A stretch of 64,000 bases of DNA from DATEDA01 sp963827595 (GTDB lineage: Bacteria; Pseudomonadota; Gammaproteobacteria; Burkholderiales; SG8-39). The stretch covers positions 62,001 to 126,000 of the forward strand of contig CAWHBT010000003.1 of the NCBI GenBank assembly GCA_963827595.1, given 5' to 3'. Made by a program: the position numbers and the translations under genes. The notes under the pieces were generated by a model. It was not told the DNA's origin. It was given only the letters and a program-made list of their open reading frames with translations, and ran no database searches. Shown one piece after another: positions 44,875 to 53,735 of the stretch (within the stretch, counting starts at the first letter, position 1; every line of letters begins with the position of its first letter).

Positions 44875-47004
44875 CTACGCCGCGCGCTTCAGCTCGCGCT
44901 CGAGCTCGTCGAGCACGCGCCGCGTCTCGGCAACCGCGTGGTCGATCTCCTCGCGGGCGATGACGAGCGGCGGCGCGAAGCGCACGACCGTGCCGTGGGT
45001 GTCCTTCGAGAGGATGCCGCGGGCGAGCAGGCGATCGACGACCTGGCGCGCGGTGGCGAACTGCGGGTCGATCTCCACGCCGACCAGCAGACCGCGCCCG
45101 CGGACGTCGCGGACGAGCGGGCTCTTTATGGCGGCGAGGGCCGCGAGGAGATGTGCGCCGAGCGTTGCGGCGCGCTCGGCGAGGCGCTCCTCGACGATGA
45201 CGTTGAGCGCCTCGAGCCCAACGGCCGCCGCCAGCGCGTTGCCGCCGAACGTGCTGCCGTGGTCGCCGGGCTGGAAGACGCTCATGACGTCGTCGCGCCC
45301 GAGGAACGCCGATACGGGCAGCACGCCGCCGCCGAGCGCCTTGCCCAGCACGAGCCCGTCGGGCTGGATGCCGTCGTGCTCGCACGCGAGCAGCCGTCCG
45401 GTGCGCCCGAGACCGGTCTGCACCTCGTCGGCGATGAAGAGCACGTTGTGCTCGCGGCAGATCCGTGCGCACTCCGCGAGATACCCGGGCGGCGGCACCA
45501 CGATCCCCCGCTCGCCCTGGATCGGCTCGACCAGGAATGCGGCGGTGTGGGGCGTGATCGCCTGCGCGAGGGCGCGCGCGTCGCCGAAGGGCACGAGCTT
45601 GAACCCCGGCGGGAACGGCCCGAAGCCGTCGCGGTACTGCGGCTCGGAGGACATGCCCACGATCGCGATCGACCGGCCGTGGAAGTTGCCCTCGCAGGCG
45701 ATGATCTCCGCGCGGCTGTCCGGCACGCCCTTCACCTTGTGCGCCCACTTGCGGGCGGTCTTGATCGCCGTCTCGACCGCTTCGAGCCCGGTGTTGACCG
45801 GCAGCGCGCGGTCCATGCCGGTGAGCCGGCACAGCCGCTCGAGGAACACCGGCAGGCGGTCGCTGTAGTACGCGCGCGAGGTGACGGCGAGCTTGCGGGC
45901 CTGCTCGGTCAGGGCGCGAAGGATGCGCGGGTGAGCATGGCCGACGCTCACCGCCGAGTAGGCCGACATCATGTCGAGGTAGCGGCGTCCGGACTGGTCC
46001 CAGAGGTGCGTGCCCTCGCCGCGCACGAGGACCACCGGCAGCGGCGCGTAGTTCGTCGCGCTATAGCGATTCTCGAGCTCGATCATCGACCGCGCGGCGG
46101 CGCCGCCGAGCATCGCGGCGGCGAGCTCCTCGATCAGCCGGACGGTCGCGCCGCCGACGTCGTGATGCGGCTCGTACTCGGCGATCTCGACCGCGACCGG
46201 CGCCGCCGTCCGCGTGAGATCGGCGAGCGCGGCGACCAGCTCGGCCGCGCGCAGGCCGCCGGCCACCGGGGTCGTCACGCCGGGCGCGTCCCTCGGGTCG
46301 ATCGCATCGAGGTCGAGCGTGATCCCGTGCGCCGCGGTGCCCTCCTGCACCCGCGCGAGCGCTTCGCGCAGCACGGCGTCGAGGCCGCGGCGCTCGATTT
46401 CCTGCGCGGCGTAGATTCGAACGCCCAGCGCGGCGAGCAGCGCCGCCTCCTCGGGCTCGAAGCTGCGGACACCGATGACGCACACGTGTTCCGGTGAAAG
46501 CACGGCGTCCGAATCGTTGCCCTGCCCGAGCAGCGCCGCGAGCGGCATCCCGTGCAGACGGCCGGTGTGGCTCGTCTGCGGCGTGTGCGCGTCGAGATGC
46601 GCGTCGATCCACAGCAGGCCGAGCGGCGCGCCGAGCCCGTTCGCGATCCCGCGCCAGGTGCCCATGGCGCAGCTGTGGTCGCCGCCGAGGACCAGCGGAA
46701 CGGCCCCGGATCGCACCACGCGGCTGACGGAGCGGGCAATGCGGTCGCACAAGCGGCCCACGACTTGAGCGGCCGGCTCCCCCGGCGCCTGATCCGGGAA
46801 GAGCGTCTCGCCCCAGGCGATCGGCAGGCCGCGCGCCGCGAGGTGCGCGTCGAGACCGGCGAGGCGCAGGCGCGCGGGACCGTCGCCGCAGCCGGGTTGG
46901 CCCGCGCCGAGCCCGCTCGCAGAGCCGATGATCTCGACCCGCTGGCGGGGTGCGGCTACGCCGTCGGGACGAGGCGAAACGTCCGGGAAATCACGAATGT
47001 TCAT
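44875..47004 (-). CDS. Arginase-ornithine aminotransferase fusion protein
   Basis: One uninterrupted 709-codon frame. Residues 20-305 are a ureohydrolase/arginase: VPLVLGGDHSCAMGTW, LLWIDAHLDAHTP, HGITLDLDAIDPRDAPGVTTP and AVEIAEYEPHHD supply the manganese-site Asp and His residues. Residues about 310-709 are a class III PLP aminotransferase of the ornithine (RocD) type: YLDMMSAYSAVSVGHAHP, LPVNTGLEAVETAIKTARKW, CEGNFHGRSIAIVGMS, VEPIQGERGIVVPPPGYL, FIADEVQTGLGRTG, LGKALGGGVLPVSAFLG with the PLP lysine and STFGGNALA. Together they convert arginine to ornithine, urea and then glutamate semialdehyde. The join reads AAARSMIELENRYSATNY, with almost no linker. It lies on the opposite strand between ribD and ribE. 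Normal arginase and OAT are separate proteins. Confidence 0.92.
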   Translation of the reverse strand: MNIRDFPDVSPRPDGVAAPRQRVEIIGSASGLGAGQPGCGDGPARLRLAGLDAHLAARGLPIAWGETLFPDQAPGEPAAQVVGRLCDRIARSVSRVVRSGAVPLVLGGDHSCAMGTWRGIANGLGAPLGLLWIDAHLDAHTPQTSHTGRLHGMPLAALLGQGNDSDAVLSPEHVCVIGVRSFEPEEAALLAALGVRIYAAQEIERRGLDAVLREALARVQEGTAAHGITLDLDAIDPRDAPGVTTPVAGGLRAAELVAALADLTRTAAPVAVEIAEYEPHHDVGGATVRLIEELAAAMLGGAAARSMIELENRYSATNYAPLPVVLVRGEGTHLWDQSGRRYLDMMSAYSAVSVGHAHPRILRALTEQARKLAVTSRAYYSDRLPVFLERLCRLTGMDRALPVNTGLEAVETAIKTARKWAHKVKGVPDSRAEIIACEGNFHGRSIAIVGMSSEPQYRDGFGPFPPGFKLVPFGDARALAQAITPHTAAFLVEPIQGERGIVVPPPGYLAECARICREHNVLFIADEVQTGLGRTGRLLACEHDGIQPDGLVLGKALGGGVLPVSAFLGRDDVMSVFQPGDHGSTFGGNALAAAVGLEALNVIVEERLAERAATLGAHLLAALAAIKSPLVRDVRGRGLLVGVEIDPQFATARQVVDRLLARGILSKDTHGTVVRFAPPLVIAREEIDHAVAETRRVLDELERELKRAA

Positions 47005-47242
47005 GCGGACTTAGAGTGCAAACTTCGTACCGGGGTTCGGTTCGGAGGCGACAAAAGTCACGAACGCCGAGCGGAAGGGCGGAACCCCTGCGCGGGCCGG
47101 GAGATAGCGAGGGGCGAGGAGGGGATACGGCGCGCGGAAATGGGGCCTTCGGCCCGCCTGGGGGACGCTTTCCGTCAGCCGGGTGACGTGCCGCGCCACC
47201 CCAGGCCCGCGGTGTAATCTGCGTGCCACCCGGATACCGCGA

Positions 47243-47842
47243 ATGTTCACTGGAATCGTCGCCGCCGTAGGCCGCATCGAGCGCGTTGAGCCGCGGGAGC
47301 AGGGCTTGCGCCTGGTCATCGACGCCGGCTCGCTCGACCTCGGCGACGTCGCGGTCGGCGATTCGATCGCGGTCAACGGCTGCTGCCTGACGGTCGTCGC
47401 GCGCGCGGGCGCGCGGTTCGAGGTCGACGTCTCCCAGGAGACGATCGCGTGCACGGTCGGGCTCGCCGCACCGGGAGACGTCAACCTCGAGAAGTCGCTG
47501 CGGCTCGCCGATCGCCTCGGCGGGCATCTCCTCACCGGGCACGTCGACGGGGTTGCGGAGGTGGTCGCGTTCGAGCCGGTCGGCGACAGCTACCGGCTGG
47601 TCGTGCGGGCCCCCGCGCCGCTGGCGAAATACATCGCGCGGAAGGGTTCGATCGCGGTGCAGGGCGTGAGCCTGACGATCAACCGGGTCGACGGGTCGGA
47701 GTTCGAGGTGAATCTGATTCCCCATACGCTCGCCGCCACCACCTTGAAGGGTCTCAAACCAGGCGGGCGCGCGAATCTGGAGGTCGATCTGATCGCGCGC
47801 TACGTCGAGCGGATGCTCGGGATGTTCTCCGACGCGCGGTGA
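47243..47842 (+). CDS. ribE: Riboflavin synthase alpha subunit
   Basis: A 199-residue riboflavin synthase with the family start MFTGIVAAVGRIE and two lumazine-binding repeats: first ALNGCCLTVV-type VNGCCLTVVARAG with DVSQETI, second SIAVQGVSLTINRVDGSEFEVNLIPHTLAATTLKGLKPG. It joins two 6,7-dimethyl-8-ribityllumazine molecules to riboflavin. The ATG at 47243 is followed directly by the conserved N terminus, and only a weak ribosome site is seen. The 238 bp upstream (47005-47242) contain a GGGCC-TTC-GGCCC stem near 47141 but no FMN riboswitch that I can recognise. Confidence 0.96.
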   Translation: MFTGIVAAVGRIERVEPREQGLRLVIDAGSLDLGDVAVGDSIAVNGCCLTVVARAGARFEVDVSQETIACTVGLAAPGDVNLEKSLRLADRLGGHLLTGHVDGVAEVVAFEPVGDSYRLVVRAPAPLAKYIARKGSIAVQGVSLTINRVDGSEFEVNLIPHTLAATTLKGLKPGGRANLEVDLIARYVERMLGMFSDAR

Positions 47843-47936
47843 CGGCGCGGCCTGTCGCGCGCATCGCTCGTCCAGCCCTCACACTACGCGAGGGTCAGGG
47901 CTCGTTGAATCCGCTCAGCAGGCGAGGGTCGACGAA

Positions 47937-48584
47937 CTAGGCTAGGGAGCCTACACGCCGGCGCACGGCGCCGAGACCGAGCAGAGCGACGCCCAGGAGC
48001 GCGATGGAGGCGGGCTCGGGAACGGACGTCGCTTGGAGGGCGTCGAAATAGCCGAACGTTTGGTTCGGCCCGGTACTGTCAAAGGTGTTACGCGCCGCGT
48101 ATTCGACGGTATAGGTGCCCGCCGAAGTCGCTGTCCACGACCAAGCGGTCCATGGCCCGTTGTAGCCAAAACCCGGCGCATCGCTCCCATCGAAGTAGAA
48201 CGGCACGGCAACTTCACCCCCACTTGCATCGAGGATGCGAACCCTCGTGCCATCTTCGTAAGGCAGGTAGTCGCCCCAGTCAAACGCGGCCAATCCGGAG
48301 AGCGTTCCGCCCGGCGCGAGCGCCATGGACCGGGAGACCGTCTGCCACTCGTTCGCGAAGCCGGACTGGATCGCCAGAAAATAGCCGCCCTCTTGGGGCA
48401 AGTAGGTCGCGGGAATGGCGTAGGTGGTGCTATTGCTGGTGACGACCGTTGCGGATCCGCCGGCCAGCACGCTCGTCCACCCGGTGAGGTCGCTAGATTC
48501 GAACCCCGCGTTGATCGGAGCCGCTTGCGCGACGGTGGCGCCGAGCGTGGCGAACGCGAGTACCGCTGCCGTTACAGATTTCAT
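47937..48584 (-). CDS. PEP-CTERM sorting-domain exported protein
   Basis: A 215-residue secreted protein. A signal peptide (MKSVTAAVLAFATLGATVAQA) is followed by a beta-rich jelly-roll-like domain (INAGFESSDLTGWTSV, LAAFDWGDYLPYEDGTRVRIL) and a C-terminal PEP-CTERM tripartite signal: VPEPAS, the hydrophobic IALLGVALLGLGAV and RRR (about residues 190-212). Such proteins are processed by exosortase EpsH/XrtA in exopolysaccharide-producing betaproteobacteria. No exosortase gene lies in the window. Base use here is less GC-rich than the neighbours. A hairpin overlaps its ribosome site (see 48592-48622). Confidence 0.93.
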   Translation of the reverse strand: MKSVTAAVLAFATLGATVAQAAPINAGFESSDLTGWTSVLAGGSATVVTSNSTTYAIPATYLPQEGGYFLAIQSGFANEWQTVSRSMALAPGGTLSGLAAFDWGDYLPYEDGTRVRILDASGGEVAVPFYFDGSDAPGFGYNGPWTAWSWTATSAGTYTVEYAARNTFDSTGPNQTFGYFDALQATSVPEPASIALLGVALLGLGAVRRRVGSLA

Positions 48585-48591
48585 CGACCGC

Positions 48592-48622
48592 CCTCAGAGG
48601 GAAACAACACCCTATTCTGAGG
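48592..48622 (-). promoter_or_regulatory. 5'-leader hairpin sequestering the PEP-CTERM gene ribosome site
   Basis: On the minus strand CCTCAG (48622-48617) pairs with CTGAGG (48597-48592), and AGGG (48613-48610) pairs with CCCT (48601-48598), with a 3-base bulge and an 8-base loop. The GAGG of the likely Shine-Dalgarno is inside the stem, 7 bases from the start codon at 48584, so the structure could limit translation. Further upstream lies a palindromic AT-rich patch (TTGTC...GACAA, 48650-48667) that may be an operator or promoter. Confidence 0.4.
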
Positions 48623-48681
48623 ACGCGGTCATGCGGCGTTGGTAACATGTTGTCAAATTGACGACAATTTTCTATTCGCGA

Positions 48682-48963
48682 TCACTCCGCGGTGAGCCAC
48701 CGCGGCTTCGGACCCAGCAGCGCGACGGCGTCCGTATAGAGCCAGTAGCAGAACCGAACCCGGTCCCGGCAGTGGCGAATCTTCTCCTCCAGGTCCTGCC
48801 GCTCGCGGGACGCCACCGCTTGCGCGCGCGCCGCGAGCAGCTTCGGGACTGCTTTCATCAGCAGCCTTACGCTCTGGATCTGTGCTTGCTTGAGTTGCTT
48901 GAACATGGCGATCGTAGCCTTCGTGGTCGGGCTTCGCTTCGCCTTCCGCTTCGGTTTGTCCAT
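48682..48963 (-). CDS. Small basic hypothetical protein
   Basis: A 93-residue, strongly basic helical protein (MDKPKRKAKRSPTTKATIAMFKQLKQ... then QAVASRERQDLEEKIRHCRDRVRFCYW). GGGAG about 10 bases before the ATG at 48963 supports the start. No signal, membrane segment or recognised domain. The lysine-rich N terminus and heptad-like middle suggest nucleic-acid or self-association, which is only inference. It is a lone gene upstream of the PEP-CTERM gene on the same strand. Confidence 0.6.
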   Translation of the reverse strand: MDKPKRKAKRSPTTKATIAMFKQLKQAQIQSVRLLMKAVPKLLAARAQAVASRERQDLEEKIRHCRDRVRFCYWLYTDAVALLGPKPRWLTAE

Positions 48964-48992
48964 GACACCACTCCCAGTCGAACGGGATGAGT

Positions 48993-49017
48993 GTGGCAAC
49001 GTGCCACGGCTGTTGCT
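48993..49017 (+). promoter_or_regulatory. Inverted repeat overlapping a sigma-54-like sequence
   Basis: GTGGCA-ACG-TGCCAC (48993-49007) is a perfect 6-bp dyad. Overlapping it, TGCCACGGCTGTTGCT (49002-49017) resembles the -24/-12 consensus TGGCACG-N4-TTGCT with one mismatch at the important -24 G. It lies in the 237-bp space between the small basic gene and the gene at 49201; a role is not certain. Confidence 0.25.
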
Positions 49018-49200
49018 GTGACGTTGTACCCTTGATCGCACTAGCTCTTGCCGGTGCCCGGGACTTCGTCACTTGCCCCGATCCGACCGCGTTGGGCTCG
49101 GGTACGTCGGATGGCCGACAGCTGACCCGCGGCATGGGACTTTGACCATGTCCCTCCGGCGGCCGGTCGCAATGGGAGCCCGATGATGCGGAGGAAGGTG

Positions 49201-49377
49201 ATGGACAAGCTGCGAGGCATAGGCGTGACGACGACCGAGAAGCTCGGCGAACTCCTGCTGACGGTGAGCGTCGCCGACCGGGTTCACATCGCGTCCCTCG
49301 CTACCGGCATGGATCCGGGGGAAGTCGCGCGTCGGCTGCACGAGCTCGCGGAAGAGATCGAGGCGCGGTCGACTTGA
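49201..49377 (+). CDS. Small hypothetical protein upstream of hrpA
   Basis: A 58-residue protein (MDKLRGIGVTTTEKLGELLLTVSV...ARRLHELAEEIEARST), helical with an acidic C terminus. The ATG at 49201 has GGAGG exactly 6 bases upstream, which decides it over ATGs at 49183 and 49186. The stop TGA overlaps the TTG start of hrpA, so it may serve to couple or modulate hrpA translation. No known family recognised. Confidence 0.55.
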   Translation: MDKLRGIGVTTTEKLGELLLTVSVADRVHIASLATGMDPGEVARRLHELAEEIEARST

Positions 49378-52300
49378 CGCCCGCGTCACTCCGCGCCGCG
49401 CGCCGCGACCGGATCCCAAGGCCCGAGTTCGATCCCGCCCTTCCGATCGCCGCGAAGCGCGGCGAGATCGCGCGCGCCATCGAGTCGAATCAGGTGGTCG
49501 TCGTCTGCGGCGAGACCGGTTCCGGGAAGACGACGCAGCTGCCGAAGATCTGCCTGGAGCTCGGGCGCGGCGTCGAGCGGCTGATCGGCCACACCCAGCC
49601 CCGTCGGATCGCCGCCCGGGCCACCGCCGCCCGGATCGCGCACGAGCTGAAGACCGAGCTCGGCCAGGCGGTCGGATTCAAGATCCGCTTCACCGACCGG
49701 ACGAGCCCGTCGACCTACGTCAAGCTGATGACCGACGGCATCCTGCTCGCGGAGACGCAAGGCGATCCGGAGCTGCGCCAGTACGACACGCTGATAATCG
49801 ACGAGGCGCACGAGCGCAGCCTCAACATCGATTTCCTGCTCGGCTACGTGCACCAGCTGCTGCCGCGCCGCCCCGACCTCAAGCTCATCGTGACCTCGGC
49901 AACGCTCGACGCCGAGCGGTTCTCGCGGCATTTCGGCGACGCGCCCGTGATCGAGGTGTCCGGCCGCCTGTATCCCGTCGACGTCCGGTACCGGCCGCCG
50001 GAGCCCGACAAGGACGGCGAACCCGACCTCGACGAGTCGATCGTCGACGCCGTCGACGAATGTGCCCGCGCGGGGCCGGGCGATGTGCTCGTGTTCCTGC
50101 CTGGGGAGCGCGAGATCCGCGAGGCGGCGGAAGCCCTCCGCAAGCGCCATCCGCCGCACACCGAGATCGTGCCGCTCTATGCGCGGCTGTCCGCGCCGGA
50201 GCAGGAGCGCGTGTTCAAGCCGCACCGGGGCCGGCGCATCGTCCTCGCGACGAACGTCGCGGAGACCTCGCTCACCGTGCCCGGGATCCACTACGTCGTC
50301 GATCCCGGACGCGCGCGCATCAAGCGCTACAGCTATCGCAACAAGGTCGAGCAGCTGCAGGTCGAGCGCATCTCCCAGGCCGCGGCAAAGCAGCGCGCCG
50401 GCCGCTGCGGTCGCGTCGCCGCGGGCGTGTGCATCCGGCTGTACGACGAGGAGGACTTCGCGAAGCGGCCGGCATTCACGGAACCGGAGATCCTGCGCGC
50501 GTCGCTCGCCGCGGTGATCCTGCGCATGAAATCGCTCGGACTCGGGGCGGTCGAGGCGTTCCCGTTCATCGATCCGCCCGCGTCGCGGGCGATCGCCGAC
50601 GGCTACGCGGCGCTCCAGGAACTCGGCGCCGTCGACCAGGGTGGGGCGGAGGGGTCTCACCCCCTCGCCGGGCACGAGCTGACCGAAATCGGTCGCCAGC
50701 TCGCCAAGCTCCCCGTCGACCCGCGCATCGGCCGCATGGTGCTGGCCGCGAAGGAGGAGGACAGCCTTCCGGAAGTGCTGGTGATCGCCGCGGCGCTCGC
50801 GGTGCAGGATCCGCGTGACCGGCCGATGGACCGGGCGCAGGCCGCCGACGAGGCGCAAAAGCAGTTCGCCGACGAGAAGTCGGACTTCCTCTCCTATCTG
50901 AAGCTGTGGAAGTTCTTCGACGAGGGGCTGCATCACGAGTCGAACCGGAAGCTGCACCGCGCGTGTCGGGAGCACTTCCTGTCGTTCAACCGGATGCGCG
51001 AATGGCGGGACATTCATTCGCAGCTGAAGGAGCTCGTGGGCGAGCTCGGCTGGAAGGTCGGCGAGCCGAAGCAGGACAGCGGTCAGTACGCGCGCGTCCA
51101 CCGCGCGCTCCTGAGCGGCCTGCTCGGCAACGTCGGCCTGAAGACTGAGGAAGGCAGCTACCAGGGGGCGCGCGGGATCAAGTTCTGGATCCATCCCGGG
51201 TCGGCCCTCGTCAGAAAGGCGCCGCGCTGGATCGTCCCCGCCGAGCTGACCGAAACGACGCGCCTGTTCGCGCGCTGCACGGCCGGGATCGAGCCCGAGT
51301 GGCTCGAACGCGTCGGCGCGCATCTCATCAAGCGCTCCCAGAGCGATCCGCACTGGGAGAAGAAGCGCGCCGAGGTCGTCGCACTCGAGCGCGGGACCCT
51401 GTACGGGCTGCCGGTGTACGTCAACCGTCGCGTGTCCTACGGTCCGATCGACCCGGTGGTGTCGCGGGAGCTCTTCATCCGCCAGGCGCTCGTCGACGGG
51501 GACTGGGAGACGCGCGCGCCGTTCTTTCTCCACAACCGCCGGCTCGTGCGCGAGATCGAGACGCTCGAGCACAAGGCGCGCCGGCCGGACGTGCTCGTGG
51601 ACGACGAGCTGATTCACGCGTTCTACGACAGCCTCGTTCCACAGGGGATCTACAACGGCGCGGCTTTCGACGCCTGGCGCGAGCAAGCCGAGCGCGCGAA
51701 CCCGAAGCTGCTGTTCCTCAAGCGCGAGGATCTGATGCGGCACCAGGCGGCCGGAATCACGACCGAGCTGTTTCCCCACCAGCTGGAGATGGCCGGACGG
51801 ACGTTCGCGCTCGAGTACCTGCACGATCCCGGCGGACCGCGGGACGGCGTGACCATGACGGTGCCCCTCATCGCGCTCAACCAGGTCAGCGCCGCGCGCT
51901 GTGAGTGGCTGGTGCCGGGACTGCTCAAGGAGAAGGTGCAGCGGCTTGCGAAGTCGCTGCCGCAGAAGGTCCGGCACCAGCTCGGGCCGCTGCCCGAGTT
52001 CGCGGCGGAGTTCGCCGCCGCGGTGCCGCCTGGGGACGCGCCGCTGGCCGCGGCGATCGCGCGCTACGCCCGGGAGCGTGGGAATCTCGCGGTCGCGCTC
52101 GACGGCTTCAGGCCCGAGACCCTGCCCGTGCATCTCGCCATGAACTTCCGCGTCGTCGACGAGCACGGCCGGCAGCTCGCGATCGGGCGCAACCTCGCGC
52201 AGCTCCGCGCGGAGCTGGGGGAGCAGGCGGGGGCGCAGTTCGCCGATGTCGCCGGTGCGACCGTGGCCCTGACCGGGCTCACCGAGTGGTCGTTCGGCGA

Positions 52301-53123
52301 GCTCGAGGAGATGATGGAGATCAAGCGCGGCGCGCAGGCGCTGATCGGGTACCCGGCGTTGGTGGATCGCGGCGACGCGGTCGACCTCGAGGTTCTCGAC
52401 TCGCCGGACAAGGCGCGCGCGACGCATCGGGCGGGGCTGCGGCGGCTGTTCATGCTGCACCTGAAGGAGCAGGCGAAGTACGTCGAGAAGAGCCTGCCGG
52501 GCCTGCAGGCGATGGTGCTCCAGTTCGCGGCCCTCGGCGACGCCAACGATTTGCGGCGCCAGCTCGTCGCGGCAGCCTTCGATCGCACGTGCCTCGGCGA
52601 GCCGCTGCCGCGGACCCGCGAGGCGTTCGTGCGCCGGGCGGACGAGGGGCGCAGCCGGGTCACGCTGATCGCCCAGGAGCTCGCGCGGCTCGTCGGCACG
52701 ATCCTCGCGGAGCATCTGGGGCTCGCGCGGAAGCTCCAGGCGGCGAAGGCATTTCCCGAAGTGGTGCGCGACATCGAGACGCAGCTCGGGCGCCTCATGC
52801 CGAAGGACTTCATCCTGGCGACACCTTGGGAGAGGTTGCAGCGCTTCCCGATCTACCTCAAGGCGGCCAGCGCGCGCCTCGACAAGCTCCGCGCCGATCC
52901 GGCGCGTGACCGGCGCGCGGCCGCCGAGCTCGCGCCGCTCGAGACGCAGTGGTTGCGGGAAGACACGCGCCAGCGGAAAACCGGCAGCCTGGACCCGCGC
53001 CTCGAGCAGTTCCGCTGGCTGCTGGAGGAGCTGCGCGTGCAGCTCTTCGCGCAGGAGCTGAGGACGCCCGTGCCGGTGTCGGCGAAGCGGCTCGCGAAGC
53101 TGTGGCAGACTCTAAGCCGATGA
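49374..53123 (+). CDS. hrpA: ATP-dependent RNA helicase HrpA
   Basis: A 1249-residue DEAH-box helicase, the usual size for HrpA. Helicase motifs: I GETGSGKTTQLPK (about residues 46-58), II LIIDEAHERSLN (about 140), III VTSATLDAERF, V VLATNVAETSLTVPGIHYVVDPG and VI QRAGRCGRVAAGVCIRLY. The DUF3418 C-terminal region ends FRWLLEELRVQLFAQELRTPVPVSAKRL. HrpA processes mRNA and resolves stalled ribosomes in enterobacteria. The best start is TTG 49374, overlapping the stop of the small upstream gene; the next in-frame ATG is within the conserved region. The frame contains no breaks. Confidence 0.95.
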   Translation: MTPASLRAARRDRIPRPEFDPALPIAAKRGEIARAIESNQVVVVCGETGSGKTTQLPKICLELGRGVERLIGHTQPRRIAARATAARIAHELKTELGQAVGFKIRFTDRTSPSTYVKLMTDGILLAETQGDPELRQYDTLIIDEAHERSLNIDFLLGYVHQLLPRRPDLKLIVTSATLDAERFSRHFGDAPVIEVSGRLYPVDVRYRPPEPDKDGEPDLDESIVDAVDECARAGPGDVLVFLPGEREIREAAEALRKRHPPHTEIVPLYARLSAPEQERVFKPHRGRRIVLATNVAETSLTVPGIHYVVDPGRARIKRYSYRNKVEQLQVERISQAAAKQRAGRCGRVAAGVCIRLYDEEDFAKRPAFTEPEILRASLAAVILRMKSLGLGAVEAFPFIDPPASRAIADGYAALQELGAVDQGGAEGSHPLAGHELTEIGRQLAKLPVDPRIGRMVLAAKEEDSLPEVLVIAAALAVQDPRDRPMDRAQAADEAQKQFADEKSDFLSYLKLWKFFDEGLHHESNRKLHRACREHFLSFNRMREWRDIHSQLKELVGELGWKVGEPKQDSGQYARVHRALLSGLLGNVGLKTEEGSYQGARGIKFWIHPGSALVRKAPRWIVPAELTETTRLFARCTAGIEPEWLERVGAHLIKRSQSDPHWEKKRAEVVALERGTLYGLPVYVNRRVSYGPIDPVVSRELFIRQALVDGDWETRAPFFLHNRRLVREIETLEHKARRPDVLVDDELIHAFYDSLVPQGIYNGAAFDAWREQAERANPKLLFLKREDLMRHQAAGITTELFPHQLEMAGRTFALEYLHDPGGPRDGVTMTVPLIALNQVSAARCEWLVPGLLKEKVQRLAKSLPQKVRHQLGPLPEFAAEFAAAVPPGDAPLAAAIARYARERGNLAVALDGFRPETLPVHLAMNFRVVDEHGRQLAIGRNLAQLRAELGEQAGAQFADVAGATVALTGLTEWSFGELEEMMEIKRGAQALIGYPALVDRGDAVDLEVLDSPDKARATHRAGLRRLFMLHLKEQAKYVEKSLPGLQAMVLQFAALGDANDLRRQLVAAAFDRTCLGEPLPRTREAFVRRADEGRSRVTLIAQELARLVGTILAEHLGLARKLQAAKAFPEVVRDIETQLGRLMPKDFILATPWERLQRFPIYLKAASARLDKLRADPARDRRAAAELAPLETQWLREDTRQRKTGSLDPRLEQFRWLLEELRVQLFAQELRTPVPVSAKRLAKLWQTLSR

Positions 53124-53140
53124 CTGAGACGAGGAACCAC

Positions 53141-53719
53141 ATGAACAAGCTCCGTGTTGCAGCGCTTTTCGGCGCGCTCGCCCTGGCGAGCGGCACCGTC
53201 GACGCCCAGACAAGCGTGCGGGTGCGCGGCACCGTCACCGCCGTCGACGCGAACGTGCTGGCAGTGAAAACCGGAGACGGCAAGAACGTGCCCATCCGGC
53301 TTGCGGACCAGACCGTCATCGTCTACACGCAACCGATCACGCTCGGCGATATCAAGCCGGGCGACTTCCTCGGCGTTACCTCGATGAAGCGCGGCGACGG
53401 CACGCTCACGGCCTTCGAGGTGCGCCGGTTTCCCAAGCCCCTCAACCCGGGCCACGGGCCGTTCGATGGCCGGAGCGATCAGACCATGACCAACGCGACA
53501 GTGTCCGGGATGGTCCAGTCCGCCGGCGGCCGCGAGCTGACCGTCACCTACGAAGGCGGCATGCAGAAGATCGTGGTGCCGGAAAACGCGTCGATCTCGA
53601 TGCTCGTCCCGGGGGAGCGCTCGCAGCTCGTGCCCGGCGCGCCCGTGAACCTGACTGCAACGCCGGGCGCCGATGGCGCGCTGACCGCGATGCGCATCCA
53701 GGTGAGCCCGGTCAAATAG
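53141..53719 (+). CDS. Secreted DUF5666-like beta-barrel domain protein
   Basis: A 192-residue exported protein: signal peptide MNKLRVAALFGALALASGTVDA, then two OB-like beta repeats, VRVRGTVTAVDANVLAVKTGDGKNVPIRLADQT with DIKPGDFLGVTSM, and NATVSGMVQSAGGRELTVTYEGG with LVPGERSQLVPGAPVNL. This layout fits DUF5666 (metal- or polymer-binding periplasmic proteins of unknown function). ATG 53141 follows GAGGAA; an upstream ATG at 53120 overlaps the hrpA stop and would add MTETRNH. It follows hrpA by 17 bp. Confidence 0.7.
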   Translation: MNKLRVAALFGALALASGTVDAQTSVRVRGTVTAVDANVLAVKTGDGKNVPIRLADQTVIVYTQPITLGDIKPGDFLGVTSMKRGDGTLTAFEVRRFPKPLNPGHGPFDGRSDQTMTNATVSGMVQSAGGRELTVTYEGGMQKIVVPENASISMLVPGERSQLVPGAPVNLTATPGADGALTAMRIQVSPVK

Positions 53720-53735
53720 CTTTCGTGCTCGGCCG

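Noticed and set aside
47005..47242. FMN riboswitch before ribE
   Set aside because: The conserved FMN aptamer blocks are not recognisable; only a GGGCC-TTC-GGCCC stem is present.
49386..52715. An 1109-codon antisense frame within hrpA
   Set aside because: Low-complexity composition rich in Arg, Leu, Glu and His; hrpA has all helicase motifs on the plus strand.
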